Shown in pieces: positions 58,659 through 64,000 of a DNA stretch of 64,000 nucleotides. Position numbers and translations under genes: made by a program. This DNA is from Prostheceraeus crozeri (taxonomy: Eukaryota; Platyhelminthes; Polycladida; Euryleptidae), in contig CAJQUW010011309.1 of assembly GCA_907163375.1 (NCBI GenBank), positions 124,001 to 188,000 of the forward strand, written 5' to 3'. The notes beneath the pieces are model-generated. The model saw only the letters and a program-made list of their open reading frames with translations, did not search any database and was not told where the DNA came from. How positions within the stretch are numbered: the stretch's first letter is position 1; each line of letters starts with the position of its first letter.

Positions 58659-59080
58659 AGGTTGAGGGGGTCGCAAGGGATTGCACGACGTGAGGCAGGT
58701 GATAATTGTCGATCTTGTCCTGTCAACGTAGAGGACACCTTCAAAGAGGGTCTCGGAACATGCTGTTGAATAATATACTTGAGTTTGCTCACATTTTCTC
58801 CCTCCATTCGCTCGTTTAAAATATGGGTATGTTGACGCGCAAATTGTTGAGCTGTCTTCCTATCCACCGTTCCATCGAGGGTTTCCCCGCATAGACATGC
58901 ATAGATGAACTCTTCACTTGCTTTTATCTCTTCTTTTGTTTTATATTTTAGATGGTGTGAATTAAAAATATGCCTTCTCAGACGATCTTTTTGATAAGGG
59001 CATTTACAGATAGGACATAGGGTTATTCTCAATTTTCGCAACGTCAGGGTCTCTTCACTTTCACGCGCTCCTCCCTTCAT
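58655..59080 (-). CDS. Zinc-finger protein (C2H2 plus CxC domain), outer element
   Basis: About 141 residues from the ATG at 59078-59080. The frame has further in-frame ATGs at 59110 and 59122. Contains CPICKCPYQKDRLRRHIFNSHH (a C2H2 finger), then FIYACLCGETLDG and a helix QQFARQHTHILNERM. The same CLCGE-plus-helix domain recurs in the minus-strand protein at 62833-63216, so the two are paralogues. DNA or RNA binding is likely. It overlaps the next gene upstream by about 20 bp. Confidence 0.65.
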   Translation of the reverse strand: MKGGARESEETLTLRKLRITLCPICKCPYQKDRLRRHIFNSHHLKYKTKEEIKASEEFIYACLCGETLDGTVDRKTAQQFARQHTHILNERMEGENVSKLKYIIQQHVPRPSLKVSSTLTGQDRQLSPASRRAIPCDPLNL

Positions 59081-59510
59081 GGTTGATTTTTGTTGTGTGT
59101 TCCTGTGCATGCTTAAATACATTTGTTGGCCATTGAAACAAAATACTGAAATGAGCACAGATACGATTCAATGTCTCTTTGATATAAATAAGACTTGCTG
59201 CTGAAATCACACGTTTATGATACAGCTCTTGTACATAGGTCAAATGTTTTTCATTCATAAACTTCCATAGTGTGTCCTCATACAAAACGTCATCCTCAAA
59301 AATAGCCATGAGTAAATACACACGTCCCACGATGGAATAGCGGTCCTTCAGTACCAATTGATTCAAATAGACGGTGGACGTGTCGGTAAACTCTTCTAAT
59401 GTGGGGATATCATTGCCTCGGATGCGTTCATCGAACCAAAAATCAATAAGGATCTTCATCCGCGCTTGGTGCGAAGGAGTGGTCGAACTGTCTGTGGGCG
59501 TGATGTCCAT
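59061..59510 (-). CDS. Orphan helical protein, outer element
   Basis: 149 residues from the ATG at 59508-59510. Mostly helical with aromatic residues (KILIDFWFDERIRG, YSIVGRVYLLMAIFEDD). No family recognised. Its end overlaps the start of the zinc-finger gene, implying joint transcription. Confidence 0.55.
   Translation of the reverse strand: MDITPTDSSTTPSHQARMKILIDFWFDERIRGNDIPTLEEFTDTSTVYLNQLVLKDRYSIVGRVYLLMAIFEDDVLYEDTLWKFMNEKHLTYVQELYHKRVISAASLIYIKETLNRICAHFSILFQWPTNVFKHAQEHTTKINHEGRSA
59109..59117 (-). promoter_or_regulatory. Late-type-like motif, zinc-finger gene
   Basis: ATTTAAGCA on the coding strand, 29 nt before the ATG at 59080; weak match. Confidence 0.3.
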
Positions 59511-59772
59511 CTTTCACGCGATCGTCTTTTTCGAAGATGGCTTGTCCGAATAGGGCGATGTCGTCTTTTTCGATAATAGGGTAGGAGTAACATGATCTAT
59601 TTGAGAGAGCGTGAGGATCCATAACTTAAATAGTCACTCATTGCGGTGAGTATGCGTACAATCTCTCTCAGAAGAAAAAGGAGTACCAGTAGCTTGTTTT
59701 TCCAAATCTATCAACCCCAATAGCAGAATGCTTATAATATGGAAAAGCAACATGATTCATACAACGACATTC
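59511..59772. other. Spacer of about 260 bp
   Basis: Contains two GTCTTTTTCGA words and an ATAACTTAAATAG stretch (59621-59633; CTATTTAAGTTAT on the minus strand), possibly the promoter of the gene starting at 59510. No gene seen. Confidence 0.4.
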
Positions 59773-59778
59773 TTTATT
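59773..59778 (-). terminator. Polyadenylation signal AATAAA (minus strand)
   Basis: Six bases after the stop of the gene at 59784. Confidence 0.55.
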
Positions 59779-59783
59779 CATAC

Positions 59784-60182
59784 TTAGTCTGCGTCGCTTA
59801 CATATTCTTCTTCTTCTGATGTCCATCCAACAGAGAAATATTCAAAATTAAACGTTATACCATAGACACCAAGAATCTCTTTGTTATCACTGTCCATAAA
59901 TTCATAGTCCCATACGTTCTTTAGTGAGGCTAAATAGTCATCCATTTCTTCGACGTCACTTTCATAATACCGTTCACTGGCACCCATCAATGGTGGAGAA
60001 CCATTTCTTTTATATTTATAAATCATGAATGTATCCATGGAGAGTTCACATTCAGGCTTCACTTTGATCTTTTCCTTCACATAGGGAATCACTTTCTCCA
60101 ACATCGCGTGCGGTTGACATGTCGTTTTCGGGTAAATAATGAGCTGATTTGGATAGGTGTACACGTGAAAGTCTTCCATCAT
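59784..60182 (-). CDS. Orphan acidic-tailed protein, outer element
   Basis: 132 residues with two adjacent ATGs at the start. Mixed beta/helical, several Tyr, and an acidic C-terminus (WTSEEEEYVSDAD). No family recognised. It has the late-type motif 27 nt upstream and is divergent from the acidic proline-rich gene at 60393, sharing a 210-bp intergenic region. Confidence 0.58.
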   Translation of the reverse strand: MMEDFHVYTYPNQLIIYPKTTCQPHAMLEKVIPYVKEKIKVKPECELSMDTFMIYKYKRNGSPPLMGASERYYESDVEEMDDYLASLKNVWDYEFMDSDNKEILGVYGITFNFEYFSVGWTSEEEEYVSDAD

Positions 60183-60208
60183 GTATATGTCTTGATCGTT
60201 TCTCTATT

Positions 60209-60217
60209 TTACCTAGT
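60209..60217 (-). promoter_or_regulatory. Late-type upstream motif, acidic-tailed orphan
   Basis: ACTAGGTAA on the coding strand, 27 nt before the ATG at 60182. Confidence 0.58.
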
Positions 60218-60218
60218 T

Positions 60219-60312
60219 CTCCAATCGATAGGTGCTCCGATATAGAATGGGGCACACCCAATGCTCTGTTCTGTGCTCCGAGCATGGAATGGGGCACGTC
60301 TAATGCTCGGAG
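60219..60312 (+). promoter_or_regulatory. GAGCAC/CCAAT cluster, divergent region
   Basis: CCAATCGATAGGTGCTCCG, then three GGGGCAC/GGGGATGGGACA words alternating with AATGCTC and GGAGCA. Same words as in the PolB promoter. Confidence 0.55.
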
Positions 60313-60336
60313 CAGGGGATGGGACATTTGCAACAC

Positions 60337-60342
60337 TATAAA
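60337..60342 (+). promoter_or_regulatory. TATA box of the acidic proline-rich gene
   Basis: CTATAAAG, 51-56 nt before the ATG at 60393. Confidence 0.6.
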
Positions 60343-60392
60343 GCCAAGTCGAAAATATTCCACCTTCATAACACTCGTGAACATACAAGAAG

Positions 60393-60851
60393 ATGGTTGA
60401 TCTCAGCCGACTACCAATACCAAGCACACTACCTTTATCGCCAGCCAGCCCATTACCTTCGATCAGTGATGACGATTTTCCAACGGATCTCCCATCCCAC
60501 TGGGGCTCTATTCCCGATCTGGACGGACCATATTCCCTCCCGCCAACACCACCCACCATCGATGGACCGTTTCACATCCCACCAACCCCTGAACTTTCTA
60601 CGTCTAGTTTCGACGATCTCGGACCACCGAGTATGAGCGATGGTCAGGTGGAGGACTATTTGACAGATGAGAAGGAGAATACCCCACCGAATGCAGCTGG
60701 CTATCCCGAACTGGATCTTAATCGTCATCCATTTCGCCGTCCACTGACTAATTTGAGTAGTCGGTATAACATTAGAACTGAACTGCAAAACTTGGATGAA
60801 GCGGTTGCATTTTGGGACGACGTAGACTTTGTTGACGATTGGGTGTTTTAA
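60393..60851 (+). CDS. Acidic, proline-rich protein, possible transcription regulator, outer element
   Basis: 152 residues, rich in Pro, Asp and Ser. It has short aromatic-acidic clusters (FDDLGPPSMSD, FWDDVDFVDDWVF at the C-terminus) that resemble acidic activation domains, and several PPTP sites for proline-directed kinases. No folded domain. It is the only plus-strand gene in the right half and has a TATA/GAGCAC promoter, so an early regulatory role is plausible. A polyadenylation signal follows at 60898. Confidence 0.6.
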   Translation: MVDLSRLPIPSTLPLSPASPLPSISDDDFPTDLPSHWGSIPDLDGPYSLPPTPPTIDGPFHIPPTPELSTSSFDDLGPPSMSDGQVEDYLTDEKENTPPNAAGYPELDLNRHPFRRPLTNLSSRYNIRTELQNLDEAVAFWDDVDFVDDWVF

Positions 60852-60897
60852 CTTGTGTATCTTTCTTCTTCTACTTCATATTTTGATACATGTATTC

Positions 60898-60903
60898 AAT
60901 AAA
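60898..60903 (+). terminator. Polyadenylation signal AATAAA
   Basis: 47 bp after the acidic-protein stop, at the convergence with the exonuclease-like gene. Confidence 0.65.
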
Positions 60904-60926
60904 CATACATGGTAAGCTATGACTAT

Positions 60927-60932
60927 TTTATT
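60927..60932 (-). terminator. Polyadenylation signal AATAAA (minus strand)
   Basis: About 180 bp past the exonuclease-like stop; together with 60898 it forms a back-to-back polyadenylation region. Nothing else recognised in 60904-61109. Confidence 0.4.
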
Positions 60933-61109
60933 CAAGGGTGAACTGGGTTATAGGACATATCATGATAGAATAGAAGTTAAAATCAATGATTGAATTTTAA
61001 GATTGGAAATCGTTCATAAAAATTTTACACGTTAGCATTCATAAAATTGACAGTGCTATCATTCCCAAGTCAATGATTATCAAAAATAACAGGTCATTGG
61101 AATAACATT

Positions 61110-62114
61110 TTAATATAGAGATGCACTTTCTTGAGTTATTTCACAACATGCATTATTCTTGCACAAGGTACGATGTTCGGCATAATCACTGAAGTTACAA
61201 TAATGAACAATATAAGACTTGTGGAGTTGTCCATTGTCCACCGTGGTTGATTCGTGCATCACAGTGATGTGATCAATCTTGGTCCAGGCCCATGCAGCTT
61301 CACAGGAATCATAATTTAAATACAGTGTATGCACATAAAGTCGATAGTGTAGTTCAAAGCAATAATGAAGGAGAATCTCAACCACATCTGACAGCGCACA
61401 GTGGTACCCATACTGTACTTTGGCAGCTTGCGTTTCTGTGAGTGCTTTCCCTCGGCGTAAATGTAACAGGGCTCGACGGTACGCTTCTTTCCCTTCATAC
61501 TGGGAATGATTCATCCAGTTGCATCCGCGACGCATATGTTCCTTGTAACCAAGTCTATACACTTCACTATCCCGCATACATGAGGTGAATATATTCCAAT
61601 GAGAGTCAATGCGTTGAGACCATTCGGGGAGAGAAATACTATCCATGGTCACTTTTTCCAAGAGTTTTATGCTTTTCAACCAAGCTCTTTCCATCTCCGA
61701 TAATCCATTCCCTACAATCAGTTCCGCGTCTCCATACTCGCATGTCATTTCATGGACCCAGCCATTAAAACGGTGAATAATCACACTCTCTTCTGCACCA
61801 CATTTTCCAATCACACGTGGGTTGAGACCATGAATAAAATGAGTCGCAAAAACATCACACCCCGATGTTTCATGTTTGATAAAGTCATGGAAGCGCGATG
61901 TAATGGTCACATATCCACTCGGTTTATCGTCTCTGGGTGTATAATGACACCAAATGGCAGCGACTTCCTGCATGGGATCTCCTTCCGTATCAAATACGAT
62001 GAAATTGCGTACCGGCTTCTTCTGCTCCACCCACCATTGTTGTACTTTAGGATGATCAAATGTAATGGAATAAGAACCTTGCATGAGCTCGCCCAAATGC
62101 TGAATCCGACGCAT
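61110..62114 (-). CDS. DEDDh-type 3'-5' exonuclease-like protein, outer element
   Basis: 334 residues. FIVFDTEGDPMQEVAAIW (Asp42, Glu44) fits motif I of DnaQ/TREX-type exonucleases. YHCALSDVVEILLHY (about 237-251) fits the H-x4-D motif III. The middle acidic residue is less clear (IVGNGLSEMERAWL, about 133-146, offers Glu). A Cys-rich C-terminus (CKNNACCE) may bind metal. It has the same GGGTATATAAG promoter as the polymerase, so an early role in replication, DNA repair or degradation of host DNA is inferred. Not part of the usual Polinton set. Confidence 0.55.
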   Translation of the reverse strand: MRRIQHLGELMQGSYSITFDHPKVQQWWVEQKKPVRNFIVFDTEGDPMQEVAAIWCHYTPRDDKPSGYVTITSRFHDFIKHETSGCDVFATHFIHGLNPRVIGKCGAEESVIIHRFNGWVHEMTCEYGDAELIVGNGLSEMERAWLKSIKLLEKVTMDSISLPEWSQRIDSHWNIFTSCMRDSEVYRLGYKEHMRRGCNWMNHSQYEGKEAYRRALLHLRRGKALTETQAAKVQYGYHCALSDVVEILLHYCFELHYRLYVHTLYLNYDSCEAAWAWTKIDHITVMHESTTVDNGQLHKSYIVHYCNFSDYAEHRTLCKNNACCEITQESASLY

Positions 62115-62145
62115 CGTGAAATGAATCTCGTCTTGTGTGTCTCGA

Positions 62146-62153
62146 CTTATATA
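62146..62153 (-). promoter_or_regulatory. TATA box of the exonuclease-like gene
   Basis: GGGTATATAAG on the coding strand, 32-39 nt before the ATG. Confidence 0.65.
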
Positions 62154-62186
62154 CCCGTCCCTAGGATGGTGTACAACATGATTGGT

Positions 62187-62459
62187 TTAGCGATGATGAC
62201 GTCTCCTTCGACGTTTTCCTCCTCCTGATATTTTATTCGCTAAAGCACTTACGCCTGCGGCACCGGCTGCACCCGCTGCTCCCAACGCTGCAGCTTTCCC
62301 TGCGGCAATAAGTGCAGGGACGAGGGGGAGTAAAAATGGGAGGATACCTCCTCTTTGTTTACGACTCCCGCGGTAGATTCCACCTTTTTGTCTTCGACTT
62401 CCACGGTAAATACCCCCTTTCTGACGGCGGCTTCCGCGATAAATACCTCCACGTTGCAT
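62187..62459 (-). CDS. pX-like core protein with GGIYRGSRRQK repeats, outer element
   Basis: 90 residues. Three 10-residue repeats GGIYRGSRRQ (from 30-bp DNA repeats at 62365-62455) are followed by RGGILPFLLPLVPALIAAG, an alanine-rich helix and a RRRRRHH end. The RGGILP-hydrophobic-alanine layout strongly recalls adenovirus core protein X/mu. Repeats ending in GG could be maturation-protease sites. Likely a DNA-binding, membrane-active virion peptide. The late-type motif lies 27 nt upstream. Confidence 0.72.
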   Translation of the reverse strand: MQRGGIYRGSRRQKGGIYRGSRRQKGGIYRGSRKQRGGILPFLLPLVPALIAAGKAAALGAAGAAGAAGVSALANKISGGGKRRRRRHHR

Positions 62460-62485
62460 GATTACCGTGATAGGCTAGATGTCCC

Positions 62486-62493
62486 TACTTAGT
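62486..62493 (-). promoter_or_regulatory. Late-type upstream motif, pX-like gene
   Basis: ACTAAGTA on the coding strand, 27 nt before the ATG at 62459; overlaps the upstream stop. Confidence 0.6.
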
Positions 62494-62770
62494 TCTTCAT
62501 TAATAGTTTCCCTAACGTCTTTATCTTTCCCAACTTGTTCCTATTTAGATCGCGTTTCAACCGTTGCCATTCTTCCTTTATCATTTGATTATTGGATTTA
62601 TACCGTGGTCGCCACGCTGCTGGCAACAACGTATTGCCCAAATGACGTCGAATCAATTCGCCTTTATGTCTCTGAAACGCTTCATGTCCTCTACGATGCA
62701 TTTGAGATTTTATATACCGTTTCACATGTCTTACAGTTCCTCCTCTCTGGCGTTGTTTACGACGTGTCAT
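62489..62770 (-). CDS. Small very basic protein, outer element
   Basis: 93 residues with about 30 Arg/Lys (MTRRKQRQRGGTVRHVKRY). Its charge and its neighbourhood with the pX-like gene suggest a second DNA-condensing core peptide. It contains an RGGT word near the N-terminus that might be a processing site. The late-type motif precedes it. Confidence 0.6.
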   Translation of the reverse strand: MTRRKQRQRGGTVRHVKRYIKSQMHRRGHEAFQRHKGELIRRHLGNTLLPAAWRPRYKSNNQMIKEEWQRLKRDLNRNKLGKIKTLGKLLMKN

Positions 62771-62796
62771 GATTAATGTTTACGCTTCCCAATCAT

Positions 62797-62804
62797 AACT
62801 TAGT
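62797..62804 (-). promoter_or_regulatory. Late-type upstream motif, small basic protein
   Basis: ACTAAGTT on the coding strand, 27 nt before the ATG at 62770. Confidence 0.6.
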
Positions 62805-62832
62805 CACAAAAATAGGAGATTGATCACTACAT

Positions 62833-63243
62833 TTATTCATCATCCAAATCTACATTATACGTGAACCAATTCAATTGGTTCTTCAAAACAATGGGATTCA
62901 GAGGTTTCCCTCGTTTCTTACTAAAGTCAAATGAATATTTGCGTGGGTCCCGATTTCTATTCTCTGGTCGAAGCGAGGCTTGGGGGACACTGTTCACTTC
63001 CTTGGGTGGATTCGGTTGACTCTCATATATCCGTTTCAACTTTTCGCGCTGATTTTTCCATATTTTCTTGGCCATATGCTCCTTATGCAGCGAGACAAAT
63101 TGACGGACCTTCTCTTCCTCCACGTCACGGTGTAGCATCTCACCACAGACACACATATAGACAAAGTTGTCGCATGCCTCATTCGTCTTGCTCCACGACG
63201 GATTCCATCCACACACCTCCTTATGTTTTTTGCAAACATGTTC
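62833..63243 (-). pseudogene. C-terminal half of a two-domain zinc-finger protein, after an in-frame TAG
   Basis: Directly after the TAG at 63244-63246 the same frame stays open for 136 codons. It begins with a C-x3-H knuckle completed by CGWNP, then FVYMCVCGEML and a QFVSLHKEHM helix homologous to the protein at 58655, and ends in a basic tail and VDLDDE. No ATG precedes the conserved part, so translation would need readthrough of the TAG. Confidence 0.6.
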
Positions 63244-63747
63244 CTATAAGAAGAATGCTTGGTACATGTTATGACACCAGGGACAGCGTGCCAACTTCAC
63301 TTTTGACAAGTCGTACAGATATGAATTCGTACTCTCCGGCTCCACTGGACGATTCGGGTCCAAGGGTTTGGTGGGCATATACATGCTCAAATAGGGACAT
63401 AAATGTTCATTCCATTCATTCTCCTCCTCCTGAATCTTCTCATCACAGTACCTGCACCGACCCACACATGGATGTTTATGGTAAGCTTCCATATTATAGT
63501 CTTGTTTGCAAAGCAGGCAGGTGAACTCACTCTCCTTGTCGCCCCAATAACCTCTATCCAGTGAGCACTGATGATCGGTAGTCCACCATTTCCCACAACG
63601 ATCGCAATACTCCTTCCCTATCTCCTTGCGTCCATGACGGATGCATTGTGAAAACAGTCGGAAGCGTTTATTGCAAAACTCGCACTCATAATAGGGTTGA
63701 GGACGGGGACGGACTGTGGTTCGCCTCTTCTTTGTTGGTGGCTCCAT
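63244..63747 (-). CDS. Zinc-finger protein related to the PolB N-terminus, outer element
   Basis: 167 residues from the ATG at 63745-63747 (MEPPTKKRRTT, a nuclear-signal-like start). Four zinc sites: CEFCNKRF, CDRCGKWWTTDHQC, CLLC-x-AYHKHPC and CRYCDEK-x-EHLC. The order and wording match the outer PolB N-terminal domain. A last CPWC pair lies five to ten residues before the TAG, and its partners appear beyond the stop. Either a free-standing regulator made from the polymerase finger domain, or the two have a common origin. Confidence 0.65.
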   Translation of the reverse strand: MEPPTKKRRTTVRPRPQPYYECEFCNKRFRLFSQCIRHGRKEIGKEYCDRCGKWWTTDHQCSLDRGYWGDKESEFTCLLCKQDYNMEAYHKHPCVGRCRYCDEKIQEEENEWNEHLCPYLSMYMPTKPLDPNRPVEPESTNSYLYDLSKVKLARCPWCHNMYQAFFL

Positions 63748-63772
63748 TAAATCGTGGTTCAGATCATGTATC

Positions 63773-64000
63773 TTACGTAAACAATGAACCAAACCCAATG
63801 TCAATCTGCATACACAAGATTCCTCCAAAATAACGACACTCCAGTTGAGAACGTAACTTCTTCTGCAACGAATCGATCAGTTCTTCCACGTCCCAATCGT
63901 CACCAATGTTCAAATAGCGATAGGACACGTCCAGTGCACCTTTGGGGAACTTTGCAGATGTTCGAATATCAAACAAGAAGCGTGGTCCATACAGTATTAC
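63773..64000 (-). CDS. Partial orphan gene running off the right edge
   Basis: 75 codons, open from the window edge to a stop at 63773-63775. Contains GALDVSYRYLNIGDDWDVEE and a helical LIDSLQKKLRSQLE. No family recognised. It belongs to the same minus-strand series, 26 bp upstream of the finger gene. Confidence 0.5.
   Translation of the reverse strand, partial: VILYGPRFLFDIRTSAKFPKGALDVSYRYLNIGDDWDVEELIDSLQKKLRSQLECRYFGGILCMQIDIGFGSLFT

Larger units (their letters stand above)
20072..64000. mobile_element. Outer giant Maverick/Polinton element (right end outside the window)
   Basis: A contiguous, comparatively GC-rich block carries the Polinton core set: PolB, retroviral-type integrase, adenain-type protease, packaging ATPase, major capsid and penton-like proteins. 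The left end is placed at 20072, where sequence resembling the LINE stops and AGTA begins, the same four bases that start the inner element. The preceding 6 bp (CACTTA) would be the target copy. Without the right end neither the TIR nor the duplication can be confirmed. Net of the 19.1-kb guest at least 24.8 kb is present, longer than the usual 15-20 kb Polinton. Confidence 0.8.

Noticed and set aside
62931-63524. 197-codon plus-strand frame
   Set aside because: Antisense to the two-domain finger protein, whose cysteine pairs and paralogues prove the minus strand is coding.

Overview
This is a eukaryotic, animal-type genomic window. It holds one very large Maverick/Polinton-type virus-like transposon (adintovirus-like), and a second, unrelated Polinton is inserted inside its DNA polymerase gene. 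Host identity cannot be fixed. The left 20 kb has a Tc1-type transposase, a CR1/Jockey-like LINE, a hAT-type MITE and a SINE-like tRNA-derived stretch, as expected for an invertebrate or lower vertebrate. The standard genetic code fits.

Layout. Bases 1-2336 (minus) are one open reading frame that runs off the left edge: a C2H2-finger protein of a repetitive, transposon-associated type. Bases 2337-20071 are AT-rich host DNA with repeats, MITEs, one Tc1-like transposase and a decayed LINE. The outer Polinton probably starts at 20072, inside that LINE, and continues past the right edge. It is at least about 24.8 kb once its guest is subtracted. The inner Polinton occupies 22384-41504 (19,121 bp) with 746-bp terminal inverted repeats and a perfect 6-bp target duplication (GACTCT). 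It sits exactly between two codons of the outer polymerase.

Inner element (strikingly AT-rich): adenain-type protease, integrase fused to a parvovirus-type phospholipase A2 domain, pX-like hydrophobic protein, double-jelly-roll-type major capsid protein (frameshifted), alanine-rich minor protein, tail-fibre-like coiled coils, zinc fingers, two P-loop ATPases, a 1510-residue protein-primed-type PolB, a penton-like protein and a membrane protein reaching into the TIR. A family of small double-hairpin repeats is scattered through it and lies in frame inside at least five of its genes.

Outer element (more GC-rich): PolB (broken by a frameshift, an in-frame TAG and the inner element), a TATA-binding-protein-like gene, a UBA-RING ubiquitin ligase-like gene, a rearranged protease, major capsid protein, basic core proteins, two penton/spike proteins that share an N-terminal module (one over 1000 residues), chromodomain integrase, packaging ATPase, a DEDDh exonuclease-like gene, zinc-finger proteins and several orphans. 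Upstream regions fall into two classes. The polymerase, the exonuclease, a 511-residue orphan and an acidic protein have TATA boxes, three of them with GAGCAC/CCAAT-type repeats. The virion genes instead carry ACTARGTAA-type motifs 25-30 nt before the start codon. Together with the TBP homologue this suggests a virus-like early/late transcription programme encoded in a transposon.

All functions are read from motifs and gene order; no database search was possible. Several single-base frameshifts fall in homopolymers, so they may be decay or assembly error.
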